In this document: positions 1 to 4,976 of the stretch, piece after piece
How the letters are laid out: each line of letters begins with the position of its first letter
Numbering within the stretch: the first letter of the stretch is position 1
Source: Nitrososphaerota archaeon
Lineage (GTDB): Archaea > Thermoproteota > Nitrososphaeria > Nitrososphaerales > Nitrosopumilaceae
DNA length: 8,285 nt
Direction: 5' to 3'
Assembly (NCBI GenBank): GCA_028867395.1
Contig: JAGWGO010000050.1
Location: 1-8,285, forward strand
The notes under the pieces: model-generated
What the model saw: the letters and a program-made list of their open reading frames with translations, nothing else
Databases searched by the model: none
What the model was told of the DNA's origin: nothing
Translations under genes and position numbers: made by a program

Positions 1-689
1 CTGCGTATCCGATGGCAACAAGCCAGGACCACAAGAGGATATACGACAATGACATTGGGCCAAACACAGGTGGCATGGGAGCGTACTCGCCAACTCCAGT
101 AATTGATGAAAAACTTGCTGATATCATTCAAAGGGATGTCATAGAAAAGACTGTATCCTGCATGAAAAAAGAGGGAATACCCTTTTGCGGCTTTATGTAT
201 GCTGGTATAATGGTAAGGGACGGAAGACCGTATGTCTTGGAGTTTAACGCAAGGATGGGTGACCCCGAGTGCCAGCCGATAATGGTTCGCATGGAGTCTG
301 ACTTGGTTGATTACATCCAAGCCTGCATCAAGGGAAATCTTTCCTCCCTTCCAAAGATATCGTGGTCCAAAAAGAGCGCAGTCTGCGTCGTTCTTGCCTC
401 AAAGGACTATCCTGGCTCTTATAAAAAAGACGAGGAGATCTTGGGTCTTGATAAACCTAATGCCAATGATATCAATGATAATAACTCGTTTGTCTTTCAT
501 GCTGGGACCAAACTTGTAAACGACAAAGTCTTAACAAACGGAGGCCGCGTCCTTGGAGTCACTGCAACAGGTGGTACACTGCAGGAGGCAATAACAAACG
601 CGTATGGAAGGGCTGCAAGGATTAGCTTTCCAAGCAAGTATTGTAGAAGTGATATTGGAAAGAAAGGGCTTGACGTTTCAGTCTTGTAG
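1..689 (+). CDS. purD: Phosphoribosylamine-glycine ligase (GAR synthetase), C-terminal part
   Basis: This enzyme joins glycine to 5-phosphoribosylamine using ATP, the second step of purine synthesis, in the cytoplasm. The reading frame is open from the window edge (codons from base 3), so the 5' end lies outside; 228 codons are visible, against a usual total near 430. The ATP-grasp core is clear: SQDHKR, then GPNTGGMGAYSP, then GFMYAGIMV, and the metal-binding stretch EFNARMGDPECQ at about bases 240-275. The C-terminal lobe follows, with VVLASKDYPGSY and GGRVLGVTATG. No frameshift or missing motif is seen. The stop is TAG at 687-689. purN, the next pathway step, is about 6.4 kb downstream on the other strand. 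Identification is secure from the motifs. Confidence 0.96.
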   Translation, partial: AYPMATSQDHKRIYDNDIGPNTGGMGAYSPTPVIDEKLADIIQRDVIEKTVSCMKKEGIPFCGFMYAGIMVRDGRPYVLEFNARMGDPECQPIMVRMESDLVDYIQACIKGNLSSLPKISWSKKSAVCVVLASKDYPGSYKKDEEILGLDKPNANDINDNNSFVFHAGTKLVNDKVLTNGGRVLGVTATGGTLQEAITNAYGRAARISFPSKYCRSDIGKKGLDVSVL

Positions 690-805
690 ATATGCTGATC
701 TATGAAGTTCAAATTTGATTGATCCCATGACATGGGGTTGTCAGTCTTTCTTCTATGGCAATAGTATATGTCATAATCTTAAATGCAAATAGTTTTGATA
801 GATCT

Positions 806-846
806 CTAATTTGTTTTTCTATCTCTTTCACATTTCTTTTCTTGTC
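806..846 (+). terminator. T-rich transcription end signal after purD
   Basis: Several T runs (TTTTT at 813-817, then CTTTC, ATTTCTTTTCTT) follow purD on its coding strand, about 120 bases past the stop. Archaeal termination usually occurs at such T-tracts without a required hairpin. This is a base-composition call only; closer weak T stretches could also serve. Confidence 0.35.
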
Positions 847-872
847 AGTCGTAATGATTGTACTTCAAATAT

Positions 873-884
873 TGTTTTTAAACA
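873..884 (+). promoter_or_regulatory. TATA-like box in a palindrome (TGTTTTTAAACA)
   Basis: The core TTTTTAAA looks like an archaeal TATA box, and the flanks make a short inverted repeat (TGTTT, two bases, AAACA). Transcription from it would begin near 905-910, giving a leader of about 55-60 bases before the ATG at 966. It is the only good candidate promoter for the small gene downstream. A similar TTTTAAAC occurs upstream of the S53 peptidase gene. Confidence 0.35.
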
Positions 885-965
885 TATCATGACAAAATCC
901 CACATTGAACGTGATTTCGTACCTTCACGAGTTTAAGACTCAAGGAAGTATCCTAGTATCCAGAA

Positions 966-1150
966 ATGATTGTAATTTCAGTATCAAAACGGTGGTATCA
1001 TCCACGATCAGAGGTAAGACAGCACGGTAAAAACGGAGCAAAGAAACGTTGGTTTGTGTTTTACTTTGATGAGGCGGGCATATCCTATATGACTGTGGAA
1101 TAAGCAGAGAAGAGTTTACTGAAGACTATCACAACAAGCTTGTGAAATGA
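966..1150 (+). pseudogene. Small basic/aromatic protein gene, apparently frameshifted
   Basis: Reading from ATG 966, 45 codons run to TAA 1101-1103 and give a basic start (SKRWYHPRSEVRQHGKNG) followed by KKRWFVFYFDEAG. After that point the frame loses protein character. Adding one G to the GGG run at 1076-1078 joins it to another frame that continues HILYDCGISREEFTEDYHNK and ends at TGA 1148-1150, for about 61 residues. Both halves look like real coding sequence: aromatic and charged residues, no low-complexity drift, and a sensible acidic tail. I do not recognise the family. Possible explanations are a true one-base deletion (pseudogene), a sequencing or assembly error at a G run, or programmed shifting; the first two are likelier. 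If intact it would be a small soluble protein. A TATA-like box lies about 85 bases upstream. Confidence 0.5.
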
Positions 1151-1200
1151 TAGTTTGAAATCTGATATGATTAAATGGTATTATTTATCTACGTAAACTT

Positions 1201-1647
1201 TTACTGCCCAAATCCGCCGTTGCCAATCATCGGCGCACTGGTCGGAACTGCATATGATTTTGTGACATTGATTCCATTGTCAGCAGTTACCTTTACCAAA
1301 TTCAGGTCCGACCCATCGGGAGGAGAGAGCATAACCCTGTCGCCAGGCTCTAGCACTGGAATCGAGTCTGATTTGCCGTTTCCATAGTTTACCTTGAGGT
1401 TTGTCACAGGCAGCCTACCAGTATTTTTTATAAAGACATGAGTGTACGTCCCAAAGTCGCCTTTTGATACAAGCGGATCAACTGATACCGCATAGTCCTG
1501 CGAGGGTGTTAGAAACACAAATACAAGAAACACTGCAACGATACCAACGCCTACCGCGCTACCTGCTATCAATATGGTCTTTTTCAAATAAGTTGATAAC
1601 AAATTGCGCCATGATAAATGATTTGTCAAACCAAGAAAAAAATTCAC
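1201..1647 (-). CDS. Single-span membrane-anchored protein with extracellular beta-rich domain, unknown function
   Basis: The product has 148 residues. A short basic N-terminus (about 1-23, ending YLKK) precedes one strongly hydrophobic segment (about 24-46), then about 100 polar residues expected outside the cell. The outer part reads like a small beta-sandwich: VFIKNTGRLPVTNLKVNYG, then PVLEPGDRVMLSPPDGSD, then a valine-rich strand. It resembles the general layout of CARDB/DUF11-like adhesion or surface modules, though I cannot assign a named family. The tail is glycine-rich (GNGGFGQ). The start is GTG 1645-1647; a GGTGA three bases upstream supports it, and no in-frame ATG lies before the membrane segment. 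The gene is divergent from the Rieske gene, with about 220 bases between starts. It is a lone gene with no visible operon partner, so function stays open. Confidence 0.78.
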   Translation of the reverse strand: MNFFLGLTNHLSWRNLLSTYLKKTILIAGSAVGVGIVAVFLVFVFLTPSQDYAVSVDPLVSKGDFGTYTHVFIKNTGRLPVTNLKVNYGNGKSDSIPVLEPGDRVMLSPPDGSDLNLVKVTADNGINVTKSYAVPTSAPMIGNGGFGQ

Positions 1648-1650
1648 GGG

Positions 1651-1655
1651 TCACC
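1651..1655 (-). promoter_or_regulatory. Shine-Dalgarno-like GGTGA for the membrane protein
   Basis: On the minus strand GGGGTGA lies three bases before the GTG start at 1647. It could pair with the 3' end of 16S rRNA. The spacing is short, but this is the clearest such site in the window and it supports the GTG start. Confidence 0.4.
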
Positions 1656-1800
1656 CCTGCATAAGAATTCAAAAGAACTTGGAAACTGCAGGGATGAATG
1701 TCTACGCACACAGTCGGGGTATTTTTATGCACAAGGTTATCGTAACCTGCAGTCTCCATCTTACACGATACCATGATAAAATAATACACTTGCTACACAT

Positions 1801-1812
1801 TGTTCACGAACA
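1801..1812. repeat. Inverted repeat TGTTC-AC-GAACA
   Basis: Five-base arms surround a two-base centre in the divergent promoter region of the Rieske and membrane-protein genes. It lies about 57 bases upstream of the Rieske start, where archaeal regulators can bind. A function as an operator is inferred from position and symmetry only. Confidence 0.4.
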
Positions 1813-1824
1813 GGGTAACAGAAC

Positions 1825-1836
1825 TTGGTTAACCAA
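1825..1836. repeat. Perfect 12-base palindrome TTGGTTAACCAA
   Basis: This fully symmetric sequence directly precedes the T-rich box of the Rieske gene, where the TFB recognition element would sit. A repressor bound here would block TBP/TFB, and an activator could recruit them. This is positional inference; chance occurrence in AT-rich DNA cannot be excluded. Confidence 0.45.
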
Positions 1837-1837
1837 C

Positions 1838-1850
1838 TTTTTTATTTTTT
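1838..1850 (+). promoter_or_regulatory. T-rich TATA-like box of the Rieske gene
   Basis: TTTTTTATTTTTT is centred about 25 bases upstream of the GTG at 1869. That is the distance expected for a leaderless archaeal transcript beginning at the start codon, and it supports the GTG as the true start. Confidence 0.45.
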
Positions 1851-1868
1851 CATGACTTTTTTTAGGGC

Positions 1869-2483
1869 GTGTCCGATGTTGAGCAAGACACTAGGGGCAC
1901 ACTGACGCGGCGTGACTTTTTAAAACTCTTGGGAACAGGCAGCGTTGCCCTCACATTTGCTCCCTTTGTACCGTGGGGTAAGTTCATGCCAAACCCATCG
2001 AACATTGTGCCAACAAAGGTAAAGGTCACGCTGCCTGACGGAACTACAGCAAATGTCAAGACCTTTCCTGTAAACAGCTCGGAGGTCGTCACGTACCCAT
2101 CCTCAGGAGACCAGATGCTTGACCAGGAGGCTTTTAGAAAGTGGCAGTTTGTCAGGCTCCCTCCAGAGATGGGCGGTGCGGCAAAAGACGTCTCTGCGTT
2201 TCGGGTATACAGCATGGTCTGTCTCCATCTCTGGTGCCTCTGGAAGTACTGGCCAGAGGACGGAAGAAAGAGAGGCGAGTGCCCATGCCATGGAAGCATG
2301 TACAACATGCTAAACGGAAAGGCATTTGCAGGGCCAGCATCGCTCCAGGCTCCACCATCAAACGTACTTCCAGTATTATACCTTGAAGCAGACGATAATG
2401 ACGACCTCTGGATAAAGCCAGCTGTCTGGGGGGTCAACGAGAATGGAATTGTAGGATATGGAAGGTTTCTTCCATCAACATAA
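1869..2483 (+). CDS. Rieske [2Fe-2S] protein, bc-complex type, with Tat signal/anchor
   Basis: The 204-residue protein carries a Rieske 2Fe-2S centre, the electron carrier of cytochrome bc-type (complex III-like) quinol oxidoreductases. Box 1 is CLHLWC (Cys118, His120) and box 2 is CPCHGS (Cys138, His141); these four residues hold the cluster. The extra cysteines Cys123 and Cys140 are placed to form the disulfide typical of respiratory Rieske proteins, unlike ferredoxin-type ones. The N-terminus has a twin-arginine motif TRRDFLK (Arg14-Arg15) followed by a hydrophobic stretch (about 18-36), so the folded protein is probably exported by Tat and stays anchored with its cluster outside. The start is GTG. 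The gene stands alone: neighbours on both sides are on the other strand, and no cytochrome b gene is in view. Its partner is therefore elsewhere, or this is an additional Rieske copy. The convergent folate gene ends 17 bases after the stop. Confidence 0.93.
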   Translation: MSDVEQDTRGTLTRRDFLKLLGTGSVALTFAPFVPWGKFMPNPSNIVPTKVKVTLPDGTTANVKTFPVNSSEVVTYPSSGDQMLDQEAFRKWQFVRLPPEMGGAAKDVSAFRVYSMVCLHLWCLWKYWPEDGRKRGECPCHGSMYNMLNGKAFAGPASLQAPPSNVLPVLYLEADDNDDLWIKPAVWGVNENGIVGYGRFLPST

Positions 2484-2500
2484 TATCGTGATATCAAAAA

Positions 2501-3064
2501 TTACTTGTGAGTATAGATGACTTCGTCCTCTGTCACTATGCAATCAACCTTGATGTCGTGGCCGTCATGCGGTATCGATTTTATTATCTGCTTTGAAAAA
2601 ACAAGTGCAATCTTTTTTGAGTGCTTGCCGTGCATATACCTGTCATAGTAACCAAATCCATATCCAAGCCTGTACCCGTCACGAGTAAGAGCTATGGCAG
2701 GCACAAGTATGACTTCGAGCCGCTTTGCCTCCTCGCACCTGTCCTTTGGCTCCATCACAGAAAAGTTCCCAACCTCAAGGTCTGAGAAACTTGTAATCTG
2801 CTTGAATACCAGATCATCTTTTTCAACCTTTGGCAGCGCAAGTTCCTTTCCTGCATTTAGTATTTCCTGCAAGATGTCTTGCGTGCGAACCTCGCTTCCT
2901 ACCGCATGATATCCTCCAATCAGTTTTGCGTTTCGGTAATACTCTACCTTTCTTAGGTTGTCCTGGATCTTGCTGCTTGCAATCTTGATAAAGTCAGGAG
3001 AGAGTCCGTCGCGCTGGTCCAAAAGCTGCTTGCGAAGACGGACTTTCTCAACGTTGTGTGGCAA
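2501..3064 (-). CDS. 5-formyltetrahydrofolate cyclo-ligase (5,10-methenyl-THF synthetase)
   Basis: The enzyme uses ATP to convert 5-formyl-THF to 5,10-methenyl-THF, returning a dead-end folate to the one-carbon pool in the cytoplasm. The 187-residue product matches the family's usual length. Visible marks are the basic N-terminal helix (KVRLRKQLLDQRDGLS), GGYHAVGSEVRT near 50-61, ALPKV near 76-80, and the signature RLGYGFGYYDRY (132-143). The start is TTG 3062-3064, inside the end of folD, so the two overlap by 17 bases and are probably co-transcribed and translationally coupled; an AAAGGA lies just upstream. No in-frame ATG gives a complete N-terminus. It lies downstream of folD, whose product shares its substrate pool. 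The assignment is firm at family level. Confidence 0.9.
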   Translation of the reverse strand: MPHNVEKVRLRKQLLDQRDGLSPDFIKIASSKIQDNLRKVEYYRNAKLIGGYHAVGSEVRTQDILQEILNAGKELALPKVEKDDLVFKQITSFSDLEVGNFSVMEPKDRCEEAKRLEVILVPAIALTRDGYRLGYGFGYYDRYMHGKHSKKIALVFSKQIIKSIPHDGHDIKVDCIVTEDEVIYTHK

Positions 3065-3917
3065 TTCCTTTACTGATTGAAGCTGCAGTAACAGTGTTTT
3101 TTAAAAGCATCGCTCGGGTCATAGGTCCAACCCCGCCAGGTACGGGAGTCACATAAGATGCCTTTTTTATTACGTTATCATAATCAACATCTCCAGCAAG
3201 CTTGCCGTCAAGTCTGCTTGTCCCGACATCTATCACAACAGCACCATCTTTTATCATCTCTTCTGTTAGTGTAAACTTGGCCCTGTTGCCGACTGCTGTT
3301 ACCACAATGTCTGCCTCTTGGCAAAATTTCTCAAGATCGTTAGTTCTAGAGTGGCACGTTGTGACAGTTGCATCCTTTTCAAGCATGAGATGATAGAGGG
3401 GCTTGCCGACTAGGTTGCTCCTGTTTATGATAACCGCATGCTTGCCAGAGATATCTATCTTGTAATAGTCAAAAAGTTCCATTATGCCAGAAGGAGTGCA
3501 TGGTTTTAGAAGAGACCTTCCAGAGGACAAAAGCCCCACATTGTACGGAGTCAGCCCGTCAACGTCCTTTAGCGGGGATATCTTTGCAATCACTGAAAAC
3601 TCGTTTATCTGACTTGGCAGCGGCAACTGGACAAGTATTCCGTGAACTGTATCATCGTTGTTTAACAGGTTTACCAATTCCTCAATCTCTTTTTGGATAA
3701 AGTTCTGTGGCAGCCTGTGGTCTTTTGTTGCAATGCCAACATCTGCGCAGTCCTTCTGCTTTGACGTCACGTATTGCGCAGAGGCAGGGTCGTCTCCTAC
3801 AAGAACGGTTGCAAGGCAAGTGTCTATTCCCTCTTTTTTCAGCTCAGAGACTGCGGCTCTAGTCCTTTCCTTGACAGAGTTTGCAACTGCTATTCCATCA
3901 ATCTTCTGCCCGGTCAA
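3048..3917 (-). CDS. folD: Bifunctional methylene-THF dehydrogenase / methenyl-THF cyclohydrolase
   Basis: FolD interconverts 5,10-methylene-, methenyl- and 10-formyl-THF with NAD(P), feeding PurN and other formyl users. The motifs run in family order: YVTSK (Tyr49, catalytic Lys53), GILVQLPLP (93-101), DVDGLTPYNVG (118-128), PCTPSG (139-144), the nucleotide loop INRSNLVGKP (164-173), CHSRT, then VIDVGT and VTPVPGGVGPMTRAML. From TTG 3915-3917 the product has 289 residues, the usual size. The frame stays open to 4268, but that extension runs antisense through the next gene and lacks FolD character, so I rejected it. A TATA-like box about 28 bases upstream supports the TTG start. One oddity: position 165 is Asn where most FolDs have Gly (GRSxxVGxP). 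It heads a two-gene folate operon with the cyclo-ligase. Confidence 0.93.
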   Translation of the reverse strand: MTGQKIDGIAVANSVKERTRAAVSELKKEGIDTCLATVLVGDDPASAQYVTSKQKDCADVGIATKDHRLPQNFIQKEIEELVNLLNNDDTVHGILVQLPLPSQINEFSVIAKISPLKDVDGLTPYNVGLLSSGRSLLKPCTPSGIMELFDYYKIDISGKHAVIINRSNLVGKPLYHLMLEKDATVTTCHSRTNDLEKFCQEADIVVTAVGNRAKFTLTEEMIKDGAVVIDVGTSRLDGKLAGDVDYDNVIKKASYVTPVPGGVGPMTRAMLLKNTVTAASISKGIATQR

Positions 3918-3940
3918 ACATGATTGAGTAATTTGCTCGA

Positions 3941-3948
3941 TATTTATT
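3941..3948. promoter_or_regulatory. TATTTATT box possibly shared by divergent promoters
   Basis: This single AT box lies about 25 bases before ATG 3970 (+) and about 27 bases before TTG 3917 (-). Both distances fit leaderless archaeal promoters, so folD and the CxxCH gene may compete for one TBP site. TTTAAA at 3958-3963 is an alternative box for folD, which would then have a short leader. Confidence 0.45.
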
Positions 3949-3969
3949 CTTTGGAACTTTAAACTTGAA

Positions 3970-4536
3970 ATGATTCTAAACAAGTTGATGAACCAAAGGG
4001 ATGCGGAGGTACTCATCCGAGATACTATGTCAAAGATAAAGAGCCACGAGATAGAGTTGCACCAAGGGTGCGTTGCATGCCATGTAATATTTACGCTAAA
4101 GCAAAAATCGGGAAGATCAGAGCAGGACGCAGCTGACCTTCTCTCTAACGTGTTGACACATGACCCAAAGCTAAACTCGGAATTCATCGAGGTCGTAGAG
4201 CAGGTACACATGAAAGAGAGAAACATGGGAGGGGCATTTGCGACAAGAGAAAGAGAGTCAAAGGACAACTATCTTGAGGCATACTTTTCAAATGTCTTGG
4301 ACGAGCTCACATCGGACCTGAACTTTGCATCGTACCAAGTTATATTGCGAAAACTGCTCCTAAGCTATCTTGGGCTGTATCTTGCGCAAACAATTGGCGT
4401 GGACTATCATGCCGCAACAGAAGAGCTATACTACCTACTGCGAAAGGATGACGTCAAAAATTCAAAGATTGCACACCTGATTGCAAAATTTGAGGAAAAG
4501 ATAAAACAAAACGACAAGAACAGTTACAGTCATTAA
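3970..4536 (+). CDS. Helical cytoplasmic protein with CxxCH motif, unknown function
   Basis: I do not recognise this 188-residue protein. It appears mostly alpha-helical, rich in Lys, Glu and Leu, with no signal peptide or clear membrane span; the most hydrophobic stretch (about 128-141) looks like a buried helix. Near the N-terminus HQGCVACH places His31, Cys34, Cys37 and His38 together. CxxCH is the heme c attachment motif, but without export a cytochrome is unlikely; a metal or redox site is a better guess. The C-terminus is a charged helix (IAKFEEKIKQND). ATG 3970 is chosen because a TATA-like box lies 25 bases upstream; ATG 3988 is possible. The stop overlaps the next ATG by one base (TAATG), which implies co-translation with the cupin. 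Confidence 0.8.
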   Translation: MILNKLMNQRDAEVLIRDTMSKIKSHEIELHQGCVACHVIFTLKQKSGRSEQDAADLLSNVLTHDPKLNSEFIEVVEQVHMKERNMGGAFATRERESKDNYLEAYFSNVLDELTSDLNFASYQVILRKLLLSYLGLYLAQTIGVDYHAATEELYYLLRKDDVKNSKIAHLIAKFEEKIKQNDKNSYSH

Positions 4537-4880
4537 TGCTTGGTACAGATCGTGCTTTGTTGAAGATAGCGTTTGACACAAAAGAATACCTACAAAAGAT
4601 TGCAAGGGGCGACTCGTACTTTTACACGTTTTTGAACCAAGAAAATATCGCAGCCGGTATATTGCGCCTTGCCCCGGGAGAAGAGGACACGCAAGAGCCG
4701 CATGACAGCGATGAAGTATATTATGTTGTCAAAGGGGACGGCTTTTTGGATATAGGCGGTAAGAACTATACCGTCTCAGATGGCATGTCGTATTTTGTAG
4801 GAAAAGAGATACCGCACAGGTTTCATGGAAACACGCATGAACTTGTAGTTGTTTATTTTTTCAGCGGACCTGACACTTGA
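4536..4880 (+). CDS. Small single-domain cupin protein
   Basis: The 114-residue protein is one cupin barrel. Motif 1 is EPHDSDEVYYVVKGDG (55-69 region) and motif 2 is IPHRFHG (92-98). Likely metal ligands are His56, Glu60 and His94, with His97 nearby; the second histidine of the usual HxH is Ser58, so the metal site is reduced or rearranged. Cupins of this size act as isomerases, dioxygenases, sugar or small-molecule binders, or sensors, and the sequence does not say which. There is no signal peptide, so it is cytoplasmic. It starts inside the stop of the CxxCH gene and is surely in the same transcription unit, suggesting a joint task. An AT-only weak hairpin (about 4880-4898) follows the stop. 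Confidence 0.86.
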   Translation: MLGTDRALLKIAFDTKEYLQKIARGDSYFYTFLNQENIAAGILRLAPGEEDTQEPHDSDEVYYVVKGDGFLDIGGKNYTVSDGMSYFVGKEIPHRFHGNTHELVVVYFFSGPDT

Positions 4881-4909
4881 TATATTCTGAGGATATAGCG
4901 TGAGAATAG

Positions 4910-4955
4910 TTTTAAACACAATTGGCAGATTAAGCTGAGTTGCCCCGTTATGTAA
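4910..4955 (+). promoter_or_regulatory. Candidate promoter boxes for the S53 peptidase gene
   Basis: Two AT boxes are possible. TTTTAAAC (4910-4917) would give a leader of about 37 bases. TTATGTAA (4948-4955), within the inverted repeat GTTA-TG-TAAC, lies about 25 bases before TTG 4977 and would give a leaderless transcript. No ribosome-binding sequence is seen before the TTG, which slightly favours the second. Confidence 0.35.
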
Positions 4956-4976
4956 CTTTCTCACAAAAACCAAAAG

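Larger units (their letters stand above)
690..965. other. Spacer after purD
   Basis: I see no convincing gene between purD and the small broken gene that starts near 966. The stretch holds a pyrimidine-rich T-tract (about 809-844) and a TATA-like palindromic box (873-884). A 39-codon frame opens at GTG 911, but it overlaps the better-supported frame and resembles nothing I know. No tRNA-like cloverleaf was found by eye. Confidence 0.5.

Noticed and set aside
690..965. tRNA, small RNA or CRISPR in the purD spacer
   Set aside because: No cloverleaf, no regularly spaced repeats and no strong stable stem were found by eye.
911..1033. 39-codon frame from GTG 911, about 25 bases after a TATA-like box
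   Set aside because: The spacing is tempting for a leaderless gene, but it overlaps the small broken gene in a different frame and its product has no recognisable pattern.
1684..1754. Inverted repeat ACTGCAGG / CCTGCAGT and hairpin GGTTA-TCG-TAACC
   Set aside because: The arms are short, centred on a self-complementary CTGCAG, and widely spaced; no mobile element or RNA gene is evident around them.
1559..1789. 76-codon minus-strand frame before the membrane protein
   Set aside because: It overlaps the start of the better-supported membrane protein, lacks a plausible domain, and spans its promoter region.
1862..2497. 211-codon minus-strand frame opposite the Rieske gene
   Set aside because: It mirrors the Rieske gene, whose cluster motifs and Tat signal are unmistakable; the antisense product shows no family motif.
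4060..4086. Cytochrome c call from CxxCH
   Set aside because: There is no signal peptide, and a single motif in a helical, charged protein is not enough for a heme c assignment.
3918..4268. N-terminal extension of the folD frame (to 406 residues)
   Set aside because: It is antisense to the CxxCH gene, has no FolD similarity, and the 289-residue form from TTG 3917 matches the family length.
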